Origin: Actinophytocola algeriensis
GTDB lineage: Bacteria; Actinomycetota; Actinomycetes; Mycobacteriales; Pseudonocardiaceae
Reading direction: 5' to 3'
Assembly: GCF_014203735.1 (NCBI RefSeq)
Contig: NZ_JACHJQ010000001.1
Span: 248,001-312,000, forward strand
DNA: 64,000 nucleotides
The notes below the pieces were generated by a model that searched no databases, was not told the DNA's origin, and saw only the letters and a program-made list of their open reading frames with translations. Shown here piece by piece: positions 26,893-35,005 of the stretch. The position numbers were made by a program, and so were the translations under genes. Each line of letters opens with the position of its first letter. Positions within the stretch are counted from its first letter, which is position 1.

Positions 26893-27511
26893 GGGGTTCT
26901 CCTGTTACGTGGCCGAGTCCGCGCCACAGCAAATCCGACGTCAACTCGACGATCTGGTCCTTTGACAGGTCTCGGTTCCCCCACCACCACGCGGCGATCG
27001 CGTTGACCGTCCACTTGGCCGCCTCGGCCAGGAAGTCGTTGGCACGCTCGCGGTCCAGGGGCACGGACAGGTAGAAGTGCGGCACCTTCGAGAACTGCGT
27101 CGCCAGGACCGACGTCGCTCGTTCCTGTCTGCGGCGGTGCGCCTCCGCCACCGCCGGATCGCTGGGTGCGTCCAGGAAGATGATCCGCCAGCCCGCCTCG
27201 TTGGCTGACACCCAGTCGAAGATCGTGACGATCGTTTCCCGGAACAGGTCTTCCGAAGAACCGTCGGGGATCTCGAAGCCGCTTTGCTCCCAGCGGGAGA
27301 TCAACGCGTCCGCTTCCGATTCCACCAGTGCCGCGTACAGATCTGCTTTCGAGTCGAAGTGGTCGTACAGGACGGGTGTGGTGATCCCCGCGGCCTTGGC
27401 CACCGCTCGCATGGAGGCGCGGTCGTATCCCGCGTCGGCGAACACCGCGAGGGCTGCCGAGACGATCACCGCGCGCCGGTTTTCTGGCGTGAGCCGCTTC
27501 TTACCTGACAT
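26879..27511 (-). CDS. TetR-family regulator with paired palindromic operators
   Basis: A 210-residue TetR protein; the N-terminal HTH (RRAVIVSAALAVFADAGYDR, then AGITTPVLYDHFDSKADLY) is canonical. Its ATG lies inside a perfect 20-bp palindrome (27502-27521), and a second one 30 bp further upstream overlaps the end of ltp2. This arrangement suggests tight autorepression. It is not KstR2, whose known site (CAAG-N2-CTTG) is absent. It follows the side-chain operon in the same direction with a 33-bp gap, so it may be read both from that operon and from its own promoter. Confidence 0.82.
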   Translation of the reverse strand: MSGKKRLTPENRRAVIVSAALAVFADAGYDRASMRAVAKAAGITTPVLYDHFDSKADLYAALVESEADALISRWEQSGFEIPDGSSEDLFRETIVTIFDWVSANEAGWRIIFLDAPSDPAVAEAHRRRQERATSVLATQFSKVPHFYLSVPLDRERANDFLAEAAKWTVNAIAAWWWGNRDLSKDQIVELTSDLLWRGLGHVTGEPHDRR

Positions 27512-27521
27512 ACGTCAGGTA
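27502..27521. promoter_or_regulatory. Operator 1 of the TetR gene
   Basis: TACCTGACATACGTCAGGTA has perfect 8-bp arms and a 4-bp spacer. It covers the TetR start codon. Binding here would block transcription or initiation. Confidence 0.75.
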
Positions 27522-27531
27522 GCGTAGTCCA

Positions 27532-27551
27532 TACCTGACAGGTGTCAGGTA
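27532..27551. promoter_or_regulatory. Operator 2 of the TetR gene
   Basis: TACCTGACAGGTGTCAGGTA has the same 8-bp arms as operator 1, centred 30 bp (about three helical turns) away. It overlaps the ltp2 stop codon. Two sites on one face of the helix favour cooperative binding. Confidence 0.75.
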
Positions 27552-28702
27552 GCGGCCAGGACCAGTGCGCTTGTCGGGACACCGGTACCGGCTGTGACCA
27601 GCACGTTCTCCGCCGATGATACCTGGTTGGCCGCCGTGCCCCTGAGCTGGCGGACGGCCTCCGCGATGCCGTTCATGCCGTGGATGTACGCCTCGCCGAG
27701 CTGGCCACCGTGCGGGTTGGTCGGCAGGCGGCCGTCCAGCTCGAGCGCGCCGTCCGCGATGAAGTGGCGGGCCTCGCCTCGCGGGCAGAAGCCCAGCTCC
27801 TCGAGCTGAACCAGGACGAATGGGGTGAAGTGGTCATACAGGACCGCCACCGACATGTCCGACGGCCCCAGGCCGCTCTGTCGCCACAGTTGCTCTGCCA
27901 CCACACCCATCTCCGGGAGGCCCGTCAGGTCCTCCCGGTAGTAGCTGTTCATGGTGAACTGGTCGCTCGCCGAGCCCTGTGCCGCCGCCGCGACCCGGGC
28001 CACCGGGTGGGGTAGGTCGGCGGCCCGCTCCAGCGATGTCACCACCAGTGCCACCGCGCCGTCGCTTTCCTGACAGCAGTCAAGTAGGCGCAGGGGTTCC
28101 GCGATCCACCGCGATGACTGGTGGTCCTCGAGGGTGATCGGACGGTTGTAGAACCACGCCTTGGGGTTCGTCGCCGCGTGGCGGCGGTCCGCCACCGCCA
28201 CCCGGCCGAAGTCCTCGCTCGTCGCGCCGTAGGTGTGCATGTACCGGCGGGCGAACATCGCGACCGACGCCGCCGGCGTGCCAAGACCCATCGGGTAGTG
28301 CCAGCTGTTGTCCAGGCCGCCTGACGTCGGTGCGGTAGCCGCGGCCGTCTGCACCCGGCCGAACCGGCTGCCCGACCGCTCGTTGAACGCCCGGTAGCAC
28401 ACCACCACCGACGCCATGCCGGTCGCGACCGCCATCGCCGCCTGCTGCACCGTCGCGCACGCGGCGCCGCCGCCGTAGCCGACGCGCGAGAAGAACGACA
28501 GCGACGGGATGCCCAGTTCGCGGGCCACCGCCACCTCGGCGTTCGCGTCCATGGTGAACGTCGTCAGTCCGTCCACATCGGACGGTCGCAGGCCGGCGTC
28601 CGCCAGCGCGTCCTTCACCGCCTCCGCCGCCAGTTGCAGCTCGCTGCGGCCCGAGTCCTTCGAGAACTCCGTCGCCCCGATGCCCACGATCGCCGCGTCC
28701 AT
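27545..28702 (-). CDS. ltp2: Thiolase-fold retro-aldolase of steroid side-chain degradation
   Basis: Ltp2 (Rv3540c type), 385 residues. In the known pathway it cleaves 17-hydroxy-3-oxo-4-pregnene-20-carboxyl-CoA to androst-4-ene-3,17-dione and propionyl-CoA, together with ChsH2. It has the non-decarboxylating thiolase/SCP-x fold (MDAAIVGIGATEFSKDSG, FSRVGYGGGAACATVQQAA, VAVLYDHFTPFVLVQLEEL, HGGQLGEAYIHGMNG) without the normal thiolase catalytic Cys block. The ATG at 28702 overlaps the chsH1 stop (TGATG). The gene order chsE1-chsE2-chsH2-chsH1-ltp2 is identical to the M. tuberculosis intracellular-growth operon. Confidence 0.93.
   Translation of the reverse strand: MDAAIVGIGATEFSKDSGRSELQLAAEAVKDALADAGLRPSDVDGLTTFTMDANAEVAVARELGIPSLSFFSRVGYGGGAACATVQQAAMAVATGMASVVVCYRAFNERSGSRFGRVQTAAATAPTSGGLDNSWHYPMGLGTPAASVAMFARRYMHTYGATSEDFGRVAVADRRHAATNPKAWFYNRPITLEDHQSSRWIAEPLRLLDCCQESDGAVALVVTSLERAADLPHPVARVAAAAQGSASDQFTMNSYYREDLTGLPEMGVVAEQLWRQSGLGPSDMSVAVLYDHFTPFVLVQLEELGFCPRGEARHFIADGALELDGRLPTNPHGGQLGEAYIHGMNGIAEAVRQLRGTAANQVSSAENVLVTAGTGVPTSALVLAAT
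28069..28084. promoter_or_regulatory. CCTGAC-N4-GTCAAG palindrome-like word inside ltp2
   Basis: CCTGACAGCAGTCAAG matches the TetR operator core with one mismatch. It is intragenic; role unknown. Confidence 0.3.
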
Positions 28703-29085
28703 CACGGCACCTCGATCCGGACCGTGCCGGTCACGTGGTCGCCCAGGCTGTTGCGGCCCGCCACCGACACCACGTACTCGTTGCCGTCGTGTTCGGTGAC
28801 CTGGCCGGTGAACGTCAACGTCTCGTAGGCGTAGCACGGCACCCCGAGCCGGATGGCGATCTTCTTGACCCGCACCGCAGGGCCTGCCCAGTCCGTCACG
28901 AACCGCTGCACCAGCCCGGTGTCGGTCAGGATGTTCAGGAAGATGTCCTTCGAACCGCGCTGCACCGCCAGGTCGCGGTCGTGGTGCACGTCCTGGAAGT
29001 CACGCGTCGCCAGCGCCGTGCTCACCACGAACGTGGGTGTCACGTCGATCGACAGCGGCGGGAGCTCCTCGCCCACGGTGATCAT
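28702..29085 (-). CDS. chsH1: Side-chain enoyl-CoA hydratase subunit ChsH1 (MaoC-like)
   Basis: Small hot-dog-fold MaoC-like subunit (127 residues) that with ChsH2 hydrates the 3-oxo-4,17-pregnadiene-20-carboxyl-CoA double bond. The core FVVSTALATRDFQDVHHDRDLA carries the hydratase-type Asp/His dyad. The ATG at 29085 gives an ATGA overlap with the chsH2 stop, preferred over the upstream ATG at 29097. The length matches Rv3541c (about 129 residues). It is followed directly by ltp2. Confidence 0.92.
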   Translation of the reverse strand: MITVGEELPPLSIDVTPTFVVSTALATRDFQDVHHDRDLAVQRGSKDIFLNILTDTGLVQRFVTDWAGPAVRVKKIAIRLGVPCYAYETLTFTGQVTEHDGNEYVVSVAGRNSLGDHVTGTVRIEVP

Positions 29086-29954
29086 CGGCGCCGCCACACG
29101 GGCATGGTCAGCTCGTCGTCGACCGCCGCGAACGCGATCCGCACCGGGAGTCCGATGTGGACTTCGTCCGGCGGAGCGTCGAGTTCGGCCATCAGGCGCA
29201 CGCCTTCATCCAGTTCCACCAGCGCGACCACGAACGGCAGCGTGCGCCCCGGCACCGGCGGGTGGTGGTGCACGACGTAGCTGTACACCTCGCCGAGTCC
29301 ACTCGCGACAAGCCAGCCGGGCTTGGTCTCGTTGCAGGACGGGCACATCGGTCCTGGCGGGTGCCGCAGCTCACCGCACGCCTCGCACCGCTGGATCCGC
29401 AGCTCGCCCCGGGCGGTGCCCTCCCAGAAGTACGCCGTGTCCCGGTTGACGACCGGTCGGATCAGGGGCTCGACCGGCGGTTCCGCTGGCGCGGGCGCGA
29501 ACTTGAGCACCCGGAACATCATCTCCGCGACCGGTTCGTCGCCGACGTACCAGATGTTGCGGGTCGTCACGAACCAGCCCTCGCCCAGCGCTGTCCTCTT
29601 CGGACCGACCACGCTCTCCAGGCGGGCCGCGAGCGCGACCTCCTCGCCGTACCGCAGGTAGCGGTGGTAGGTCTGCTCGCAGTCGGTCGCCACGATCGAC
29701 GTGTAGCCCGCCTCGTCGAGCACGGCCAGCATCGCGCCGAGCGGGTCGTCGTCCGCGCGCGTGTGGTGCAGGCCGCCCATCGTCCACACCTGCGCCATCG
29801 CGGGCGGTGCTTCCTCCGCGTACGCGGAGCTGGCGTCCCCGAGCGCCTCGAGCCAGTTCCTGACCATCGGCAGGTTGACCGGATCGCGTCCCGGTCGTCG
29901 CGCGGACTCGCCCCAGCCCATTACCTGACGTGCGGCAGCTTCGACGTCCGTCAT
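29082..29954 (-). CDS. chsH2: Side-chain hydratase subunit ChsH2 (MaoC-like plus DUF35)
   Basis: Two-domain protein of 290 residues. The N-terminal half (to about 170) is a MaoC-like hot dog (MAQVWTMGGLHHTRADDDPLG). The C-terminal half is DUF35: a rubredoxin-like zinc ribbon (CEACGELRHPPGPMCPSC, four Cys) then an OB-fold (GEVYSYVVHHHPPVPG). In M. tuberculosis the hot-dog domain pairs with ChsH1 for hydration, while DUF35 binds Ltp2 and channels the product to the retro-aldolase. Starts and stops overlap as ATGA on both sides. Four cysteines and domain order are intact. Confidence 0.93.
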   Translation of the reverse strand: MTDVEAAARQVMGWGESARRPGRDPVNLPMVRNWLEALGDASSAYAEEAPPAMAQVWTMGGLHHTRADDDPLGAMLAVLDEAGYTSIVATDCEQTYHRYLRYGEEVALAARLESVVGPKRTALGEGWFVTTRNIWYVGDEPVAEMMFRVLKFAPAPAEPPVEPLIRPVVNRDTAYFWEGTARGELRIQRCEACGELRHPPGPMCPSCNETKPGWLVASGLGEVYSYVVHHHPPVPGRTLPFVVALVELDEGVRLMAELDAPPDEVHIGLPVRIAFAAVDDELTMPVWRRR

Positions 29955-31120
29955 CGCGGCACCCGGGGCAGGTTCAGTCCGGCCATGGCGATCAGCTCGC
30001 GTTGCACCTCGTTCACGCCACCCCCGAAGGTCAGCACCAGATTGCGCTTCGCCTGCACGTCCAGCCAGCGCAGCAGCCGGCCCGTCTCGGGGTCGGCCGG
30101 GTCGCCGTGCACCCCGACCACCTCCTCCAGCGCGCGGCCGAGCCACTGCGTGCGGTCCGACGAGAACACCTTCGTCGCCGACGCGTCCGCGATCGACACG
30201 TCCGCACCCGCCGCCGCGACCTGCCAGTTCAGCAACTCGTTCACCCGCACGTGCGCACGTGCCCTCGCGAGTGCCTGACGCACGTCAGGTTCTGCGAGCA
30301 GGTCACGTGCCGCTGCCCAGTCCCGCACCCGCTCGTACAGCGCGGCCAGCCGTCCGGACGGACCGAGCATGACGCGCTCGTGGTTGAGCTGCGTCGTGAT
30401 CAGCCGCCAGCCCGCGTTCTCCTCGCCCACCAGCATGTCCGAGGGCACCCGCACGTCGGCGTAGTAGGTCGCGTTCACGTGGTGCGCGCCGTCGCACGTG
30501 ATGATCGGCGTCCACGTGAAGCCCGGGTCGCGGGTGTCGACGATCAGGATCGAGATGCCCTTGTGCCGCGGCGCGTCCGGGTCGGTGCGGCAGGCGAGCC
30601 AGATGTAGTCCGCGTCGTGCGCGCCGGTCGTGAAGATCTTCTGCCCGTTCACGACGTACGAGTCCCCGCCGGCCTCGCCGTCCCCCTTCTCGCGGACGGC
30701 GGTGGTGCGCAGTGACGCCAGGTCCGTACCTGCCGACGGTTCGGTGTAGCCGATCGCGAAGTGGAGCTCGCCCGCGAGGATCTTCGGCAGGAAGAAGTCC
30801 TTCTGTGCGGCCGTTCCGTACGTCTGGAGCGTCGGGCCGACGGTTTGCAGTGTGACGTACGGCAGCGGGACGTCCGCCCGGGACGCCTCGTTGACGAAGA
30901 TCTGCTGCTCGACCGTGCCGAAGCCGCGGCCGCCGTACTCGGTCGGCCAGCCGACCCCGAGCCACCCGTCGTGGCCCATGCGCCTGACAAGCGTTCGGTA
31001 CGTCTCGCCGTGCCGGTCGGTGAGCAGTGCCTCGCGCTCCCGGTCGGACAGCAGGTCGCGGAAGTACGCACGCAGTTCGGCCGCGAGTGCCTGCTGTGCG
31101 GGGGAGAGTTCGAGGTCCAT
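29951..31120 (-). CDS. chsE2: Acyl-CoA dehydrogenase ChsE2 (FadE29 type)
   Basis: Larger subunit (389 residues) of the alpha2beta2 dehydrogenase ChsE1-ChsE2 that oxidises 3-oxo-4-pregnene-20-carboxyl-CoA. FAD/acyl-CoA motifs include FAIGYTEPSAGTDLASL, VVNGQKIFTTGAHDADYIW and the C-terminal FGGGVNEVQRELIAMAGL. The ATG at 31120 lies one base after the chsE1 stop. It carries a perfect copy of the dispersed palindrome at 30274-30289. Position between chsE1 and chsH2 and length (387 in M. tuberculosis) fit FadE29. Confidence 0.92.
   Translation of the reverse strand: MDLELSPAQQALAAELRAYFRDLLSDREREALLTDRHGETYRTLVRRMGHDGWLGVGWPTEYGGRGFGTVEQQIFVNEASRADVPLPYVTLQTVGPTLQTYGTAAQKDFFLPKILAGELHFAIGYTEPSAGTDLASLRTTAVREKGDGEAGGDSYVVNGQKIFTTGAHDADYIWLACRTDPDAPRHKGISILIVDTRDPGFTWTPIITCDGAHHVNATYYADVRVPSDMLVGEENAGWRLITTQLNHERVMLGPSGRLAALYERVRDWAAARDLLAEPDVRQALARARAHVRVNELLNWQVAAAGADVSIADASATKVFSSDRTQWLGRALEEVVGVHGDPADPETGRLLRWLDVQAKRNLVLTFGGGVNEVQRELIAMAGLNLPRVPR
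30274..30289. promoter_or_regulatory. CCTGAC-N4-GTCAGG palindrome inside chsE2
   Basis: CCTGACGCACGTCAGG is a perfect copy of the TetR operator core, located mid-gene about 850 bp after the chsE2 start. No promoter function is evident. Confidence 0.4.
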
Positions 31121-31121
31121 G

Positions 31122-32063
31122 TCAGACCGCCGCCAGCCGGTGCTCGACGCCGCCGAGCAGGCGGACGAGATCCTTGGTCGCGGAGTAGTAGCGGTGCATG
31201 GAGTAGCTGTCGTCGACACCCAGGCCGCCGTGGAGGTGGTGGCAGGTGTGGAGTGCGGGCATGGCCTCGGCGGCCAGCCAGTAGGCGGCGATGGCGAGGT
31301 CCTCGTCGGGGTCGCGGTTCTCGGCGAGCCGCCAGATCGCCGACCACGCCGCGAGGTGCAGCGTGCGTGAGGCGATGTACACGTCGGCGATCTGCTGTGC
31401 GACGGCCTGGAACGTGGCGAGCGGCTTGCCGAACTGCTCGCGTGTGCGGACGTGCTCGGCGGTCAGCGACAGGGCGCCCGCCAGGAGCCCGTCGCCGTAC
31501 GCGCAGGCCCCGGCGAGCGCGAACCGCCGCAGTTCAACGGTGTCGCACAGCCGGTCACCCCGGGCCCCGTCGAGGACCACGGTGTGCTCCGGCGCACCTG
31601 ACGCCGAGTAGGTCTTGGTCAGGGCGACGTCGGAGGGCGCCACGAGGAACACCGTGTCGCCCGCCGGCACGAGGATCCGGTGCGCCCGCGCGGCGTCCGG
31701 CACGCCGACCGCGGTGCCGGTCAACCGGTCGCCGTCGGCGGTCACGTCACCGCGCAGCGCCGCGGTCAGGAACCGCTCCCCGGCCGCGACCGGCGGCAGC
31801 AGCGTGTGGTGGCTGGACGCGCCACAGTAGACGATCGGCAGCACGCCGAGTGCGAGCGTGCTCAGCGCCGGCAACGGTGCCGCGGCTCGCCCCACCTCGG
31901 TCAACACCAGTGAGGTTTCGAGCACGCCGAGGCCTTCGCCGGACAGCAGGCCAGCCTGCCCCAGCGCCTTCCACGCCGACTCCGGGTCGGGTTCACGGGC
32001 CAGCACGTCACGGGCCAGGTCCGCGACGGCCCGCTGGGTGTCGTCCAACGCGAAGTCCATCAT
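31122..32063 (-). CDS. chsE1: Acyl-CoA dehydrogenase ChsE1 (FadE28 type)
   Basis: Smaller subunit (313 residues) of the ChsE1-ChsE2 heterotetramer. It has the FadE28-like short N-terminus (MMDFALDDTQRAVADLARDV), REQFGKPLATFQAVAQQIAD and CHHLHGGLGVDDSYSMHRYY, but lacks the TEP..G.S active-loop block found in ChsE2. This is usual for these half-subunits, which share FAD sites with the partner. The first ATG (32063) overlaps the fadE34 stop as TGATG. It is part of the KstR-controlled operon starting at fadE34. Confidence 0.9.
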   Translation of the reverse strand: MMDFALDDTQRAVADLARDVLAREPDPESAWKALGQAGLLSGEGLGVLETSLVLTEVGRAAAPLPALSTLALGVLPIVYCGASSHHTLLPPVAAGERFLTAALRGDVTADGDRLTGTAVGVPDAARAHRILVPAGDTVFLVAPSDVALTKTYSASGAPEHTVVLDGARGDRLCDTVELRRFALAGACAYGDGLLAGALSLTAEHVRTREQFGKPLATFQAVAQQIADVYIASRTLHLAAWSAIWRLAENRDPDEDLAIAAYWLAAEAMPALHTCHHLHGGLGVDDSYSMHRYYSATKDLVRLLGGVEHRLAAV

Positions 32064-34156
32064 CACTCCCTTGGCAGGCCGAGGATCCGTTCGCCGATGA
32101 GCGTGCGCAGCACCTGCGTGGTGCCGCCCGCGATGGACAGGCACCGGGTGAGCAGGAACTCGTGCAGCGCGGGCCCGGTGACCTCGTCGACGGCCGCGCC
32201 CGCCGGGCCGAGCAGGTCGAGGGCGGCCTCGGCGACGTCCTGCCGGTGCCGCACGCCGACGAGCTTGCACACGCTCGACTCCGGTCCCGGCCCGCGCCCG
32301 TCCAGCTGCCGCAGCGTCGCCCGCAGGTCCACAAGGGACACCGAAAGCCCTTGCGCCACCAGGGCGCCGATCCGCTCCCGGGCGCCGCCGCCCAGGCCGC
32401 CGCCCGAGTCGCTACCCGAGTCGCCGCTTGAGCCTCCGGCCGAGCCGCTGCCGAGACCGCCGTCCGGGCCGTTGCCGAAGCGGTTGTCCAGGTCGTTTGC
32501 CAGTGCGAGTAGCCGTTCCACGCCTTCGCCGAGGGCGGAGCCCGCACCGAGCGCCACCCGCTCGTTGGCGAGGGTCGTGCGGGCCAGCCGCCAGCCACCG
32601 TTCACCTCGCCCACCTGGCAGTCGTCAGGTACGAACACGTCGTCGAGGAACACCTCGTTGAACCGGGCCTCGCCGGTGATCTCCCGCAGCGGCCGCAGGG
32701 TGATGCCCGCCGAACGCATGTCAACCAGGAAGTAGGTGATGCCCTCGTGCTTCGGCGCGTCCGGGTCGGTGCGGGCCAGGCAGATGGCCCAGTCGGCCTC
32801 GACCGCCTGCGACGTCCACACCTTCTGCCCGTTCAGCACCCAGCCGCCGTCGGCGCGGGTGGCCTTGGTGCGGAGTGCTGCGAGATCGGATCCGGCGTCT
32901 GGCTCGGAGAACAGCTGACACCACGTCAGCTCACCGCGCAGGGTCGGTCCGGCGAAGCGTTTCTGCTGCTCCTCGGTGCCGTGCGCCAGGATCGTCGGCA
33001 CGGCCCACGCGCCGATCACCAGGTCGGGACGGCGGATCCCGGCCCTGGCCAGCTCGTCGTCGATCACGACCTGCGCACGCGGTGAGGCGGTGAGCCCGTA
33101 CGGGCGCGGCCAGTGCGGGGTGAGATAACCGCTGTCAGCCAGCCGGACGCGTTGCTCCGCGGTGGACAGTCCGGCGACCGGCCTCGCGAACTCCCGGACC
33201 GCGGCGCGGGTCTCCTCGTCGTCCGCGTCCACGGCGAGGCTGCGCCGGACCCCGGCCAGCGCGCGGCTGGCCACCTCCCGCCGCCAGCGCGCCGTGCCAC
33301 CGAGCAGCTGCCGGTTCGCGAGCGCCCGCCGCAGGTACAGGTGCGCGTCGTGCTCCCACGTGAACCCGATGCCGCCGAGGACCTGGACGCAGTCCTTCGC
33401 GTTCTGGACCGCGGCGTCGACCGCGAGCGCCGCCGCCGAGGGCGCGGCCAGCTCACCGCCACGGGCCGCGTCCCACGCGAGCGCGGCGGCCTGCTCGGTG
33501 CGGCACAGCATCTCCGCGCACAGGTGCTTGATCGCCTGGAAGGACCCGATCGGCCTGCCGAACTGCGACCGGATCTTCGCGTAGGCCGCCGCGGTGTCGA
33601 GGCACCAGCGCGCGATGCCCGCGGCCTCGGCCGCGAACAGGGTCGCGGCGAGGTCGAGGACCCGGGTAGTGCCGAGGTCGGTCGCGGTGACCGGGACGTC
33701 GTCGAACCGCACGCGGCAGAGCGGCCGGGAGAAGTCGACGGGGGTCAGCGGCGTGACGGCACCCGTCCCGGTGAACCACGTGTCCCCGTCGCGGAACAGC
33801 ACCGGCCCGTCGGCGAACATGACCGGCGTCAGGTTGCCGGTCGCACGCCCGTCGGTGACCGTCACATCGCCTGCCCCCAAGGCGATTCCCATCGGGGCGC
33901 CGAGTAGAACGGTCGTCAGGACAGAAGGCAGTACCGGGCCCGGCACCAGTCGATGAGCCGCCTCCTCGACCGCGGCAGCCTGGTCCGCGAGCGTCCCGCC
34001 GTCGGCCGTGATCGACAGCAGTCCCAGGTCGGTCACGGCGGGCCAGTGGCGCCGCCAGGCGTCCGGTGAGGCTTCCATGGCGCGCACCGTGGCGAGCGTG
34101 CCCGCGCGTTCGGCCATGTCCCGCACCGCGCGCTGGAGGTCCTCGGTCACCGACAC
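32063..34156 (-). CDS. fadE34: Single-chain fused acyl-CoA dehydrogenase FadE34 (ChsE3 type)
   Basis: A 697-residue protein with two acyl-CoA dehydrogenase modules in one chain: N-terminal module (1-350; SQFGRPIGSFQAIKHLCAEM, GIGFTWEHDAHLYLRRAL) and C-terminal module (about 360-697; LFSEPDAGSDLAALRT, VLNGQKVWTSQAVEADWAI, IAGGTTQVLRTLIGERILGL). FadE34 acts on C5 or C3 steroid side-chain CoA thioesters. The GTG at 34156 is 11 bp from a perfect KstR box, and kstR is divergent, as in mycobacteria. Unusual: about 35 Gly/Ser/Asp-rich residues (about 557-592) are inserted in the helical domain of the second module. Confidence 0.9.
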   Translation of the reverse strand: MSVTEDLQRAVRDMAERAGTLATVRAMEASPDAWRRHWPAVTDLGLLSITADGGTLADQAAAVEEAAHRLVPGPVLPSVLTTVLLGAPMGIALGAGDVTVTDGRATGNLTPVMFADGPVLFRDGDTWFTGTGAVTPLTPVDFSRPLCRVRFDDVPVTATDLGTTRVLDLAATLFAAEAAGIARWCLDTAAAYAKIRSQFGRPIGSFQAIKHLCAEMLCRTEQAAALAWDAARGGELAAPSAAALAVDAAVQNAKDCVQVLGGIGFTWEHDAHLYLRRALANRQLLGGTARWRREVASRALAGVRRSLAVDADDEETRAAVREFARPVAGLSTAEQRVRLADSGYLTPHWPRPYGLTASPRAQVVIDDELARAGIRRPDLVIGAWAVPTILAHGTEEQQKRFAGPTLRGELTWCQLFSEPDAGSDLAALRTKATRADGGWVLNGQKVWTSQAVEADWAICLARTDPDAPKHEGITYFLVDMRSAGITLRPLREITGEARFNEVFLDDVFVPDDCQVGEVNGGWRLARTTLANERVALGAGSALGEGVERLLALANDLDNRFGNGPDGGLGSGSAGGSSGDSGSDSGGGLGGGARERIGALVAQGLSVSLVDLRATLRQLDGRGPGPESSVCKLVGVRHRQDVAEAALDLLGPAGAAVDEVTGPALHEFLLTRCLSIAGGTTQVLRTLIGERILGLPRE
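32614..32629. promoter_or_regulatory. CCTGGC-N4-GTCAGG palindrome-like word inside fadE34
   Basis: CCTGGCAGTCGTCAGG matches the dispersed palindrome with one mismatch. Intragenic; role unknown. Confidence 0.3.
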
Positions 34157-34167
34157 GCTGCCGAGTA

Positions 34168-34181
34168 TAGAACATGTTCTA
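34168..34181. promoter_or_regulatory. KstR box between fadE34 and kstR
   Basis: TAGAACATGTTCTA fits the published KstR consensus TNNAACNNGTTNNA at every fixed position and is a perfect 14-bp palindrome. It lies 12 bp upstream of fadE34 and 140 bp upstream of kstR, so it can control both the side-chain operon and kstR itself. KstR repression is relieved by cholestenoyl-CoA-type ligands. Confidence 0.9.
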
Positions 34182-34273
34182 GTTTTACGGCTGTGGACGG
34201 ACGTAACATGTCCGGTACGTGGGTTCTGTAAGCTGATCGATGCAGGCAGGAACGCGTTTCGACTATGTCGGAT

Positions 34274-34302
34274 GTTCGCTCCGCAAGCTCCGCAAGCTCC
34301 GC
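34274..34302. repeat. Copy of the 33-bp repeat in the kstR leader
   Basis: GTTCGCTCCGCAAGCTCCGC (34274-34293) plus an extra AAGCTCCGC closely matches the tandem units at 7375-7440 (one difference in 20 bases against the second unit). It sits 19 bp before the kstR start codon. Confidence 0.65.
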
Positions 34303-34320
34303 GAAATAGGGGAATGTTCG

Positions 34321-34959
34321 ATGGCAAGACCGCGCACTTCCGGCGCCAACGCGCTGAACGTGCTCACCGACGACGAGCTCGGGTCAGCCGCCCAGCGCGA
34401 CCGTCGCAAGAGGATTCTGGACGCGACGATCGCACTGGCGTCGAAGGGGGGCTTCGAGGCGGTGCAGATGCGTGCCGTCGCGGAGAAGGCCGACGTCGCG
34501 CTCGGCACGCTCTACCGGTACTTCCCGTCGAAGATCCACCTGCTGGTGTCCGGTCTCGCGCGGGAGCTGGAACGCGGCCAGGAGCGCGGCGGCGGGGCGA
34601 TCCCCGGCGACACCGCGTACGACCGGCTGCTGTTCGTGCTGGGCCGCATCACCCGCGCCATGCAGCGCGATCCGAACCTCACCGAGGCGATGACCAGGGC
34701 GTTCATGTTCGCCGACGCGTCAGCGGCCGCCGAGGTCGACACCGTCGCGAAGCTGATCGAGCGCACCTTCACCCGCGCGCTGCACGACGACGACCCGGCG
34801 GGCGAGCCCACCGACGAGGACCGCGCGATCGCGCGGGTCATCGGTGACGTGTGGCTGTCGAACCTGGTCGCCTGGGTGACCCGCCGGTCGTCCGCTTCGG
34901 ACGTCGGGGAGCGGCTCGAGCTGACCGTGCGGTTGCTGTTGACGCACAAGGCGGAGTAA
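34321..34959 (+). CDS. kstR: TetR-family repressor of cholesterol catabolism KstR
   Basis: A 212-residue KstR orthologue. The conserved N-terminus GANALNVLTDDELGSAAQRDR and HTH region RRKRILDATIALASKGGFEA, then ADVALGTLYRYFPSKIHLLV, are highly characteristic of KstR in mycobacteria and rhodococci. The ATG at 34321 has AGGGGAA upstream; in-frame codons back to 34240 are repeat-derived and unlikely to be used. KstR represses the early cholesterol genes. Three sites matching its operator lie in this window: before fadE34/kstR, between kstD and its divergent neighbour, and before hsaA. Confidence 0.95.
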   Translation: MARPRTSGANALNVLTDDELGSAAQRDRRKRILDATIALASKGGFEAVQMRAVAEKADVALGTLYRYFPSKIHLLVSGLARELERGQERGGGAIPGDTAYDRLLFVLGRITRAMQRDPNLTEAMTRAFMFADASAAAEVDTVAKLIERTFTRALHDDDPAGEPTDEDRAIARVIGDVWLSNLVAWVTRRSSASDVGERLELTVRLLLTHKAE

Positions 34960-35005
34960 CCGGACGGCGGTGGACTGGCCCACCCGAGAACGGCATATTG
35001 GAGGG

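Noticed and set aside
26879-27511. Identification of this TetR regulator as KstR2
   Set aside because: Its sequence does not resemble KstR2 and its operators (TACCTGAC-N4-GTCAGGTA) do not match the known CAAG-N2-CTTG motif.
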